DNA of 64,000 nucleotides from CAYVBJ01 sp964449075. Its GTDB lineage: Bacteria > Bacteroidota > Rhodothermia > Balneolales > Balneolaceae. Every line of letters begins with the position of its first letter. Position 1 is the first letter of the stretch. Where the stretch lies: NCBI GenBank assembly GCA_964449075.1, contig CAYVBJ010000008.1, forward strand, positions 40,258 through 104,257, in the 5' to 3' direction. The notes beneath the pieces were generated by a model that searched no databases, was not told where the DNA came from, and was given only the letters and a program-made list of their open reading frames with translations. Position numbers and translations under genes: made by a program. Shown in pieces: positions 16,654 through 25,023 of the stretch.

Positions 16654-18045
16654 TTAGTATGTTTCGAACCTGGATTGAAAAAAACGGAGATATTCCGGCT
16701 CATAGACAAACCGAAGGCCTGATATTGAATCACGTTTTTGGTATACCGCTTCTACTGATTCTGCTACAACATCCATGTGAGCCTGGGTGTAAACCCTTCG
16801 CGGGATCGTTAAGCGGACAAGTTCAAGATCCGGATAATTATGCTCACCGGTTTCTGCATTTCTCCCGGATGAAACAACACCGCGCTCCATTGCCCTGACC
16901 CCGGCGTCCAGATAGAGCTCGGCAGTGAGTGCCTGTGCCGGAAGTTTATCCTGAGATAAATGGGATAATATCTTTTTTGCATTCAGAAAAACTCCATGAC
17001 TTCCTACAGGACGCGCAATCGGGACATCCATCCCGATCAGTCTCTCACCGAGATACTGTACCTGGCCAACCCTTGCACGAATATGATCTTCTTCAACTGA
17101 TTCCGTGATCCCGATTGCAAGTGCTTCCATATCACGACCGGCCATTCCGCCATACGTGTGAAGACCTTCATAGATTACCACCATATTCTTGGCTTTGTCG
17201 AACAGTTCCTCATCATTTACAGCAAGAAAACCTCCAATGTTTACCAGCGCATCTTTTTTAGCACTCATTGTGGCGCCGTCCGTCAGAGAACAAATTTCCC
17301 GAACAATTTCGGAAACAGTAAATTGGTCACAACCCTGTTCCCGTTCTTTAATGAACCAGGCGTTTTCAGCAACACGGGTCATATCATGAATGATCTTGAT
17401 CCCGTGCTTTTGTGTCAGACCTCTCACCTGTTTCAAATTTTCAAGTGAAATTGGCTGCCCCCCTGCCATATTCACAGTGGTTGCTATTGAGATGTAGGGA
17501 ATTCTATCAGCACCAACTTTCCCAATCAAATCTTCCAGTTTGCCGAGATCGATATTTCCTTTAAACGGATGTTCGTTTTCAGGATCGTGAGCTTCATCAA
17601 TAATCACATCCACAAATTTTCCACCTGCCAGCTCCTGATGAAGTTTCGTTGTTGTGAAATACATATTGCCGGGTATCACATCCCCTTCACTTATCATCAG
17701 ACGTGAAATAATATGCTCGGCCGCCCGTCCCTGGTGTGTAGGCACTACATACCGATATCCATAGTACTTCCGGATCGTATCTTCGAGATGATAAAAGTTT
17801 TCACTGCCTGCGTAGGCTTCGTCTCCCATCATCATACCTGCCCATTGATGATTACTCATAGCTGAGGTTCCGCTATCTGTTAAAAGATCAATGTATACAT
17901 CCCGCGAACGCAGCAGAAATGTGTTGTAACCTGCATCCTGAATTGCTTTTTCGCGTTCTTCCCTGGTTGTCATTCGAACCGGTTCTACCATTTTGATTTT
18001 ATATGGCTCAGCCCACGACCTTTTTTCATTTTCCGATCTATGCAT
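16654..18045 (-). CDS. tpl: Tyrosine phenol-lyase (beta-eliminating lyase)
   Basis: This PLP enzyme splits L-tyrosine to phenol, pyruvate and ammonia. The 463-residue chain aligns with Citrobacter tyrosine phenol-lyase throughout at a constant offset of 7 in the regions checked: Tyr78 (Y71), Thr131 (T124) in NMYFTTT, Asp221 (D214), the PLP lysine Lys264 (K257) in SAKKDALVNIGG, and Arg388 (R381) in AMERG. Thr and Arg at these two places separate the lyase from tryptophanase, which has Asp and a non-Arg residue. Automated tools may label it tryptophanase. It is divergent from the gene at 18150, and an operator-like site lies 27 bp upstream. Confidence 0.9.
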   Translation of the reverse strand: MHRSENEKRSWAEPYKIKMVEPVRMTTREEREKAIQDAGYNTFLLRSRDVYIDLLTDSGTSAMSNHQWAGMMMGDEAYAGSENFYHLEDTIRKYYGYRYVVPTHQGRAAEHIISRLMISEGDVIPGNMYFTTTKLHQELAGGKFVDVIIDEAHDPENEHPFKGNIDLGKLEDLIGKVGADRIPYISIATTVNMAGGQPISLENLKQVRGLTQKHGIKIIHDMTRVAENAWFIKEREQGCDQFTVSEIVREICSLTDGATMSAKKDALVNIGGFLAVNDEELFDKAKNMVVIYEGLHTYGGMAGRDMEALAIGITESVEEDHIRARVGQVQYLGERLIGMDVPIARPVGSHGVFLNAKKILSHLSQDKLPAQALTAELYLDAGVRAMERGVVSSGRNAETGEHNYPDLELVRLTIPRRVYTQAHMDVVAESVEAVYQKRDSISGLRFVYEPEYLRFFQSRFETY

Positions 18046-18071
18046 GTAATGGTTTTGATTTAGAAGTATAA

Positions 18072-18087
18072 AAGAGTATTTTGTCTT
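18072..18087. promoter_or_regulatory. Operator-like site between tpl and the divergent gene
   Basis: AAGAGTATTTTGTCTT differs at one base from the core of the Rrf2 palindrome (AAGAGTGTTTTGTCTT at 11367-11382) and keeps the symmetric AAGA-N8-TCTT frame. It lies 27 bp upstream of tpl and 63 bp upstream of the divergent 601-residue gene, in a good place to control both. Regulation by the same protein is inferred. Confidence 0.45.
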
Positions 18088-18149
18088 TAAATTTATCTTT
18101 ATTTTATAGATTATAAAAACCCTTTCGTAAAATTTTTAAAGAATTACCC

Positions 18150-19955
18150 ATGTTTCAAAATCAACACCATTTTCATATTCCTGTAATGGGACTCGGCCAT
18201 TCGGCAGACAGTCCTATCCGGGTTGCACACCTCGGAATAAATTCAGTCATCTCTATTGTAGATGATCAGTTATTGGAAAGCATCCGAAAATACTATTCAC
18301 AAAAATTTGAACTCCCCTACAAAAATATTCCTCGTTCTGCAGAAGACGGTCGGGCAAAAAGAGTAACTGCCTACCTTGAAACTGTGCATGAAATCGTGCA
18401 GAAGAAATTTGATGAGTTAAAAGAGATGCCGCTTTTTAGCGGTACAGAGAAAGATCGTTATTTCTCCATGCTGCCCGATTCAAATCCTCTAAAAAAGAGT
18501 TATAATCTGATTGCTTCACTCGGGGATGAGGACGCGAGAAATGAATATATCCGGAATCTGACAGAGGCTATGCGTCCCGGCTCCATTGATGTAAACATCA
18601 TGGCAAAAGTAGACGCTCTTCGTATGGACGAAAACGATGAACCTTTGTTAGCGGAACAGAGTGATGCAAGTGCTTCATTAAGAGGGTTCGCAAAAAGCTC
18701 TCTATCATCGGGATTGGTTTTATCAGCCGGATTTAATCCGCGATTGTACAACTATCTTTCAGAGTTCAAAGATTTTTACAGAGACAGCACAGGAAACCTG
18801 AAAAAGAAAATCATATTAAAAGTAAGTGATTTCCGGTCCGCACTGATCCAGGGAAAATTCCTGGCTAAAAAGGGCCTCGAAGTGAGTGAATTCCGGATCG
18901 AATCGGGCCTGAATTGCGGTGGTCATGCTTTCCCATCCGATGGCCAACTCCTGCCGGTACTGCTTCAGGAATTCCGGGAAAGAAGAGATCAGCTTGCAGA
19001 CACGTTCCGTCCGATGATTCAACAGTTTTATGAATCACAGGGATGGGATTACCCGGGAGTTTCTGCTGAAGAGTCTTCACCTGCAGTTACAGTTCAGGGC
19101 GGAATCGGCACAAGCGGGGAGATGCAACGTCTTTTTAACGATTTTGATGTAGACGGAACCGGCTGGGGAACCCCGTTTTTACTGGTTCCGGAGGCAACAT
19201 GTGTGGATGAAGAAACTACAAAACTACTCGAAAGAGCGGGTGAAAAGGATCTCTATTTGAGTAATGTTTCACCATTTGGAATTCCGTTCAATAACGTTCG
19301 CGGCTCCGGTTCTCAAAATTACACACGCAAAAAGGTGGAAGAGGGCAAACCGGGTTCAAAATGTCCGAAGGGATTCCTGGTATCCAATACTGAATTCACG
19401 AAAAATCCTATTTGCACGGCTTCAAGCCAGTATCAGCTATTAAAAGTGAATCAGATAGAAGAAAGTGACCTGGATAGAACTGAAAAAGAGAATCAGAAAA
19501 CAGATGTGCTGCAAAAAACCTGCCTCTGTACAAACCTCGGATCAGGAGCTCTAATCCGTCTTGGAATCCGGAAACAGGATTATGGCAGACAATCTGTTTG
19601 CCCCGGTTCAAACCTCGCATGGTTTAACCGCACATACAGCCTGGAGGAGATGACAGATCATATTTACGGCCGCGGCCCGTCACTTGTACCCGAAAATCGT
19701 CCGCATATGTTTGCACGCGAAATGGTAATGTATGTGGATTATCTTGAAAGCCTTCTGAATCAGGCGGGTTCTGACAGCAGTCAGCTGAAAAAATTGAATA
19801 AAATCAGAAAGAACCTCTTTAACGGCATGGAACACTGTCTTGAAATAGCAGCGCTGGAACCATACGATAACGAGAACCTTGGATCCCTGCGCGCAGTGGT
19901 TTACGAGCAGCGCGAACGGCTGGAAAAATTATTCAAGGAAATTGAAGTGGTTTGA
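18150..19955 (+). CDS. Conserved-looking Cys-rich TIM-barrel-like protein, function unknown
   Basis: This cytoplasmic 601-residue protein lacks signal and membrane segments. The N-terminus (PVMGLGHSADSPIRVAHLGI) and the block VTVQGGIGTSGEMQRLFNDF followed by GTGWGTPFLLVPE resemble the phosphate-binding end of nitronate monooxygenase-like flavin barrels (GGI... and G...MGTRFL), though weakly. A motif ESGLNCGGHAFPSDGQ holds Cys256. A C-terminal region has many cysteines (Cys351, 405, 422, 458, 460, 484) in KCPKGFL, ICTASS, TCLCTN and VCPGSN, which could hold an iron-sulfur cluster or zinc. A redox enzyme is a reasonable guess but not shown. It shares its upstream region with tpl. Confidence 0.8.
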   Translation: MFQNQHHFHIPVMGLGHSADSPIRVAHLGINSVISIVDDQLLESIRKYYSQKFELPYKNIPRSAEDGRAKRVTAYLETVHEIVQKKFDELKEMPLFSGTEKDRYFSMLPDSNPLKKSYNLIASLGDEDARNEYIRNLTEAMRPGSIDVNIMAKVDALRMDENDEPLLAEQSDASASLRGFAKSSLSSGLVLSAGFNPRLYNYLSEFKDFYRDSTGNLKKKIILKVSDFRSALIQGKFLAKKGLEVSEFRIESGLNCGGHAFPSDGQLLPVLLQEFRERRDQLADTFRPMIQQFYESQGWDYPGVSAEESSPAVTVQGGIGTSGEMQRLFNDFDVDGTGWGTPFLLVPEATCVDEETTKLLERAGEKDLYLSNVSPFGIPFNNVRGSGSQNYTRKKVEEGKPGSKCPKGFLVSNTEFTKNPICTASSQYQLLKVNQIEESDLDRTEKENQKTDVLQKTCLCTNLGSGALIRLGIRKQDYGRQSVCPGSNLAWFNRTYSLEEMTDHIYGRGPSLVPENRPHMFAREMVMYVDYLESLLNQAGSDSSQLKKLNKIRKNLFNGMEHCLEIAALEPYDNENLGSLRAVVYEQRERLEKLFKEIEVV

Positions 19956-20040
19956 TGAATTATGATTTCATTTAATTAGAAGTTTTTATTTCGTATTTCC
20001 ATTGACTGGTAGCTTACCTAAATGAAAATTTCATTTTTTC

Positions 20041-20087
20041 GAAACCGGACCTCTTTTGCTTATCAAGCAGAAGATCAATCCGGTTTC
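20041..20087. other. Two-part hairpin in the leader of the next gene
   Basis: Outer arms GAAACCGGA and TCCGGTTTC (20041-20049, 20079-20087) enclose inner arms CTTTTGCTT and AAGCAGAAG (20053-20061, 20065-20073, one mismatch). No T-run follows on either strand, so it is probably not a terminator. It lies in the 301-bp gap between 19955 and 20257, which holds no convincing gene. A weaker AT-rich inverted repeat (AAATGAAA/TTTCATTT near 20020-20036) precedes it and may end transcription of the upstream gene. Confidence 0.5.
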
Positions 20088-20104
20088 CGAGAAAACCACA
20101 GTGC

Positions 20105-20122
20105 ATCAGATTATAATCTGAT
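20105..20122. promoter_or_regulatory. Perfect 18-bp palindrome, candidate operator
   Basis: ATCAGATTATAATCTGAT is its own reverse complement and lies 134 bp upstream of the predicted start at 20257. Its size and symmetry suit a helix-turn-helix dimer. No regulator is assigned. Confidence 0.5.
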
Positions 20123-20256
20123 ACAATCATTATATACCGGCATCCCTTCTCCCTTTTACGTTTTATCCGTTCATAAAAAATCTCATGTAATACTCCCTGA
20201 AAAGAGTCTTATATTTACAGATATTTCTTGATAATCTGCCATTTAACCACTGAAAC

Positions 20257-22104
20257 TTGGCCAATACGAATAAAAAACAGATCACGCTCAACAGGGAGAG
20301 TCACGAACATACACGAAGGCTGAAAAAAAGTCTGAATAAGATTAAGTGGTCGCATGCACTGATGCAGATTTTCTGGACTGCAGGACCGGTAACTACTCTG
20401 GGATTGATTGGCGGCTATTATATCGGGTATGGTACCATGCCTTCCCTGCAGCTGCTTATCTATTTCATAAGCTTTACTGTTTTTTCAGGCATTATCGGGC
20501 TTATTGCCAAGGTAGTTTATGATGGTACGCGGGGTCACCTGGAAGAGCAAACTGAACGTGACATACTCGCTGTGACTGATAAACTTGCTGATTTAATATT
20601 GGTTGCCCGTGATAAAATCGTGCAGGATCAAGAAGGTAAATTCCGCCAGCGTGAGGCTGCACTTCAACTGCTGAGACGGGTAGATTTAACTCCTTACGGA
20701 GTAACTATTGCATTTACAGATTTGACAGACAACCGGGAAATCGGTGAAATCATGGGCAGAATTTTTGCCTACAGAAAAATTGGTCTGCAAACCAAAGTTC
20801 GTGATTTATATTCCATCTACCGAAAAGAGATCGATGATATCGCAAGTGATTTAGAAAAAAAATCACCGGGGGCAGCAAAGGAGTTGAAGCTTTGGTTTAC
20901 AGGTAATTTGTCGGGACGCTTAAAGTATGGAGTAAGACGCGAAAAACATTTTCTACAGCGGGTTATGTCAGCTATTGAAAATAACAACCCCTTTATCATG
21001 ACCTTTCGTGATGTGGAAGAGATGATGATCCTGGCGTTTGAGCTCATCAGCGGCAGAGAGATTCCAACCTTGATTTTCAGCTATCCGGGTAACTGGAAAC
21101 ATGCATCGGCACTCGATGAAGTTGAGAAAAAAAGAAGTTTATACAGGGTTGCCCAGGCCAGGGGTGGAAACAGAATAAGAGCTCTGGCAAGTTATTTAAC
21201 AGAGTCTCAGTTTGTCGCAGCAGAAGAGATACCTGAGGGCCTTGATATAAATACATTGATTAAAAATGTAACTGAGGTAATAGACCGGCTGACTGAAGAA
21301 GCAAAAAAACCTGCAGAAAATAATGGACTATCAGGCAAAAAACGGAAACAGCTGGCTTCTTTAATGGAAAACTGCCTGGAATTATATGAGATGGCGCATC
21401 AAGGATACAGGGAGTCAGCTAAACGTCATAAAGAGTTGATACAGGCTCTGAAAAAATGGGAAAAGATAATTTCTGAAGAGACAGGCCGGCCGGCCAAAGT
21501 AAAAGTTGGTTCAGGGAGAAAGGGAATACGGATTAAAGAGAATGTCATTTCGCTGAACGAACATTCGAGGCAGTTAGTTTGCAGACATCTGAAGTGGTAC
21601 TTTGAGAAAGAAAATATTCAAAAAAACAGCTATTCTCTTTTATCATCTTTTTATAGTGAAAGCGGGATGGCAGCCAGGCTGCTGGCCATTGAAATTGCTG
21701 TGGCTCTTGAACCCCACATCAGAATATCAAAACCAGAAATTCAGCGGAATATTAATGCTACAAAAGCGATCTATCTTGGCGGACTTTCTCCCGATATGAG
21801 TGCCGTCCAAAAGCAGGAGTTTGGGAAACAAATGTCCCGCGAAGTTGATAATGGGCTGGAACTGGCCGCCCTGAGACTGGCAGATACACTTGTGCATCAA
21901 TATCACGCTGATTTAAGTGATGATGCAATTGAATTTCTTCACTATAATTACAATGCCAACCTGAAATTGCTTGAAAGAGTAGCAAACCGGAAAAAATCAA
22001 TATCTCCCTCCTTACACGATATACAGGAGATACCACCCTCAATACGCAGACCAAAAGCAGAGTGGAAAAAAAGCTTGCAGAATATTAAAAAAGCTACATC
22101 ATAA
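20257..22104 (+). CDS. Two-helix membrane protein with long cytoplasmic part, function unknown
   Basis: The 615-residue protein starts at a TTG (20257) two codons after an in-frame stop, because the first ATG is only at codon 37, inside the first hydrophobic stretch. Two membrane helices lie at about 35-58 and 64-88. The rest is polar and mostly helical with many charged residues (about 90-600), without recognisable enzyme motifs. A basic region at about 390-460 contains SGKKRKQ and GSGRKGIRIKE. I do not recognise a family. It may be a membrane-tethered structural or signalling protein. The gene stands alone between a plus-strand gene and a convergent SDR. Confidence 0.75.
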   Translation: MANTNKKQITLNRESHEHTRRLKKSLNKIKWSHALMQIFWTAGPVTTLGLIGGYYIGYGTMPSLQLLIYFISFTVFSGIIGLIAKVVYDGTRGHLEEQTERDILAVTDKLADLILVARDKIVQDQEGKFRQREAALQLLRRVDLTPYGVTIAFTDLTDNREIGEIMGRIFAYRKIGLQTKVRDLYSIYRKEIDDIASDLEKKSPGAAKELKLWFTGNLSGRLKYGVRREKHFLQRVMSAIENNNPFIMTFRDVEEMMILAFELISGREIPTLIFSYPGNWKHASALDEVEKKRSLYRVAQARGGNRIRALASYLTESQFVAAEEIPEGLDINTLIKNVTEVIDRLTEEAKKPAENNGLSGKKRKQLASLMENCLELYEMAHQGYRESAKRHKELIQALKKWEKIISEETGRPAKVKVGSGRKGIRIKENVISLNEHSRQLVCRHLKWYFEKENIQKNSYSLLSSFYSESGMAARLLAIEIAVALEPHIRISKPEIQRNINATKAIYLGGLSPDMSAVQKQEFGKQMSREVDNGLELAALRLADTLVHQYHADLSDDAIEFLHYNYNANLKLLERVANRKKSISPSLHDIQEIPPSIRRPKAEWKKSLQNIKKATS

Positions 22105-22148
22105 GACACCAAACGGCTGATAGCCAAAAGTTTATAGCTTCACCCTTA

Positions 22149-22907
22149 TTAAATTTCCCGGTGGTTTACAATCTGACCCTGCGAAAAATTGCCTTTCTCA
22201 CACCACCTCAGCAATCGTTTTGCAAGATCATCGGGATCATTTAACTCCCCTTTTTCATATGCCTCCACAAAACTTTCAACATGCAGAAAATCTTCTTTGT
22301 CTGTTTCCCTTATCACAGATTGCATATCCGTATCCGTCCTTCCCGGGTTAAATGCAAAAACATTGACAGGGAATTTCTCTTTTTCCTGCTCAAGGCCCAT
22401 CGTTTCAGTGAAGTGATGTAACGCAGCTTTTCCCGATCCATAAAGCGCCCATCCATAATACGGGTGATTAGCTGCCCCGGACCCGATATTAACAACCCAT
22501 TTCTCAAAATCTTTATCCTGCAATTCTCCGGTAAAAAGATGAGACCAGGCCAGTGGTGTAGATACATTCAGGGAAATATGTGAGAGAAGTGTTGACACAT
22601 CTTTTTTCCCGACTTTTCCAATCGGTTCAAGCATTCCTGCATTATTAAAAAGCCAGGCTGAACTGATATCATCCCACAAAATTTGGCCCAGCTGATTCCG
22701 GAAATAATCAACTGCCCGCTCGGTTTTTGATAAGTCCAGCGAGTGCCACTCTACCGTTACACCCATTTTCGACAATTCCTCATCCAGGTCGCTGTTTTTG
22801 GTTCGCGAATAGAGATGCATCTCTGTATCCGGTCCGGCCCAGGCTCTCGCCATTGCAGCGCCGATTCCCTTGCTGCCACCCGTAATAAAAACAATGCGTC
22901 TGCTCAT
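22149..22907 (-). CDS. Short-chain dehydrogenase/reductase, sepiapterin/benzil reductase-like
   Basis: This NAD(P)-dependent oxidoreductase has the cofactor motif TGGSKGIG at the N-terminus, the NNAG motif, and catalytic Ser and Tyr-x3-Lys in NIGSGAANHPYYGWALYGSGKAA (Tyr and Lys of YGSGK). I start at the ATG at 22907 (MSRRIVFITGG), because the 18 residues upstream of it are polar and lie before the usual SDR start. The pattern is closest to the sepiapterin reductase/benzil reductase branch; the substrate is unknown. It is convergent with the membrane protein gene. Confidence 0.88.
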   Translation of the reverse strand: MSRRIVFITGGSKGIGAAMARAWAGPDTEMHLYSRTKNSDLDEELSKMGVTVEWHSLDLSKTERAVDYFRNQLGQILWDDISSAWLFNNAGMLEPIGKVGKKDVSTLLSHISLNVSTPLAWSHLFTGELQDKDFEKWVVNIGSGAANHPYYGWALYGSGKAALHHFTETMGLEQEKEKFPVNVFAFNPGRTDTDMQSVIRETDKEDFLHVESFVEAYEKGELNDPDDLAKRLLRWCEKGNFSQGQIVNHREI

Positions 22908-23019
22908 AATACTTTTCTTTTTTTGTGATTTTTCATGCTTCTTATCAGAATAACAGCACACAATCGTATATTGTTCATATTCGTGAAATCCAAAGCCGAT
23001 GTAGAGACGGAATTCCCGA

Positions 23020-24246
23020 TCAGTTATAGATCAGATAATTTTGACGTTTTGCAATAAATTCTTCAAGTCCAAATTCAAAACTGGTTTTGTCCATATCTGA
23101 ATTCAGAAAATCATCGATTTTATTTGTCCCGGTAAGTTTGTAAAGATATGGCTTAATCTCACTGCCATCGGTTTGATTCATCAAATTCCGAATCAGCTGC
23201 AATCCTGACTTCACAGGGTCATAAGTATTCAAATCTGTAATTTCCAGCTTATAGCCCTTGCATAACTCGCCTTCGTGTTTCGGATTCATTGCTTTTCCGG
23301 GGATAGATAAAGGAGTAAATGATGTACTTGTTGCACGAAGTCCCGGCATGCGGTTCACTTTCTTTAGATTCTCATCACTAATATTTGTTTCAGGCGCTCC
23401 GATTGTCAAAAAGGGATCATCCGTTCCCCTACCTTCCGACAGGGTTGTGCCTTCAATCAGACAGGTTCCGAGGTATGCGTAAGCATGTTCAAATGTCGGC
23501 AAATTGGGTGATGGCGCTATCCATTCAAGACCGGTTTCAGGCCATTTCATAGTGCGATTCCATCCTGTCATTTCAATTACCCTGAGTTGAGGAGATTGAT
23601 CAGCATCCAGCCACTTTTCACCGATCATCATCCGGGCAAGTTCTCCCAGAGTCATTCCATGTGCGATTGGAATGGGATACATCCCTACAAAAGATTCAAA
23701 CTCTTCCTCCATGATCCATCCCGAAACATAATCACCGCCTGCCGGGTTTGGCCGGTCCAGAACCCAAACCGGGATATCCATTTTAGCTGCCTCTTTCAGT
23801 ACCAGCCCAAGAGTAGAATTATAGGTGTAAAATCTCGCGCCCACATCCTGCATGTCAAACAGAAGAAGATCTGTCTGCTGTAGCATTTCAGGAGTCGGAC
23901 TCCGGGTTTCTCCGTAGAGTGAAAATACCGGCAATTCAGTTGCCTGATCTACCCCGTCTTCTATAATTTCACCGGCACCGGCTTCTCCCCTGAAACCGTG
24001 TTCAGGTGCAAAGAGTGCAGTTACGTTCACATTGAGTGCCATTAGCGTATCCAGTACATGAACTTCACCGATACGAGCAGTAGGATTCATAACCAGACCT
24101 ACCCGCTTTCCCGCCAGATCAGCCAGGTGATTCTCTATCAACATCTCAGCACCGGTTCTGACGCTGACTTTTTCAGGCACTTGATGAGAATCACATGCTG
24201 AAACGAGAAGAAATAAGATCACCATATAAGTCAGGATTCGAATCAT
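23020..24246 (-). CDS. NamZ-type exo-beta-N-acetylmuramidase (DUF1343), lipoprotein
   Basis: The protein has the DUF1343/NamZ features GKRVGLVMNPTARIG, FAPEHGFRGEAGAGE, FDMQDVGARFYTY, DRPNPAGG and SEGRGTDDPF. Known NamZ enzymes remove terminal MurNAc from peptidoglycan fragments during cell-wall recycling. I start at the ATG at 24246, which gives a compact signal peptide ending in the lipobox LVSAC; the longer frame from 24303 would add 19 polar residues before it. It has no operon partners, with gaps of over 100 bp on both sides. Confidence 0.88.
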   Translation of the reverse strand: MIRILTYMVILFLLVSACDSHQVPEKVSVRTGAEMLIENHLADLAGKRVGLVMNPTARIGEVHVLDTLMALNVNVTALFAPEHGFRGEAGAGEIIEDGVDQATELPVFSLYGETRSPTPEMLQQTDLLLFDMQDVGARFYTYNSTLGLVLKEAAKMDIPVWVLDRPNPAGGDYVSGWIMEEEFESFVGMYPIPIAHGMTLGELARMMIGEKWLDADQSPQLRVIEMTGWNRTMKWPETGLEWIAPSPNLPTFEHAYAYLGTCLIEGTTLSEGRGTDDPFLTIGAPETNISDENLKKVNRMPGLRATSTSFTPLSIPGKAMNPKHEGELCKGYKLEITDLNTYDPVKSGLQLIRNLMNQTDGSEIKPYLYKLTGTNKIDDFLNSDMDKTSFEFGLEEFIAKRQNYLIYN

Positions 24247-24515
24247 ACCTCTGAATGGTTTTGAACCGGTGTTTGATAGTGTGCGTAGTTGATTACGTGT
24301 CATCGATAAAATGACGATTAAAAAAGGAAAAAATTCTATTAAGTTGTTAAAAGTGAAAACAACCCGGCGAATCGAGACTTCGGAAAGCGCTCAGCAAAAG
24401 TAAAAAGCCAACTGATCACTTTTCAGTTTTCAGTTTTTTCCTTTCCTTATCCGGCCTATATTTTATGACATGACACCAGATTTCAGCGAAATTTGACCCC
24501 GCGCTGCCTGTAATA

Positions 24516-24947
24516 TCACGAATTGTTAGCTACAACTTCGGATTCGGGAAAGAAATAGGCAGCTTCAATTTTGCCATTCTCTACTGAATCGGAACCATGA
24601 ACGATGTTTTCTCCCACACTGTCAGCAAAATCAGCGCGAATTGTTCCCTCATCGGCTTCATCCGGGTTTGTGGCACCGATCAGTTCCCGAAAATCTGCAA
24701 TAGCATTTTCTTTTTCAAGAATCATGGGCACACAGGCGCCGCTGCTCATAAATTCAACCAATTCACCAAAAAACGGGCGTTCCCTGTGTACGGCGTAAAA
24801 ACCACCTGCTGTATCTTTTGTGAGCCTGGTCATTTTCATGGCAAGAATTTTAAAGCCTGCTTCCTGTATTCTCTGTGTAACTTCACCGATAAGTTCTTTG
24901 CGAACGCAATCGGGTTTTAAAATAGTAAGTGTACGTTCTATAGCCAT
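24516..24947 (-). CDS. ndk: Nucleoside diphosphate kinase
   Basis: This enzyme transfers the gamma phosphate between nucleoside triphosphates and diphosphates through a phosphohistidine. His117 lies in ENIVHGSDS, and Lys11 in ILKPDCV and the RERPFF block are the usual active-site parts. Starting from MAIERTLTILKPD the length is 143 residues, normal for the family; an upstream in-frame Met would add 8 residues without homology. Confidence 0.96.
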   Translation of the reverse strand: MAIERTLTILKPDCVRKELIGEVTQRIQEAGFKILAMKMTRLTKDTAGGFYAVHRERPFFGELVEFMSSGACVPMILEKENAIADFRELIGATNPDEADEGTIRADFADSVGENIVHGSDSVENGKIEAAYFFPESEVVANNS

Positions 24948-25023
24948 AATGTCATTCTTTTTATGTAACAATTAGTTATTCGCTTTCTCTTTTTATTGAC
25001 TACGTAAGATAAAGCTTAGGTAT

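Noticed and set aside
16654..18045. Tryptophanase (tnaA)
   Set aside because: Thr131 and Arg388 match tyrosine phenol-lyase T124 and R381, not the tryptophanase residues, and the overall alignment is closer to the lyase.
20022..20231. 69-codon plus-strand frame in the spacer before the 615-residue protein
   Set aside because: It runs through hairpins and a perfect palindrome, has no recognisable domain, and the composition looks random.
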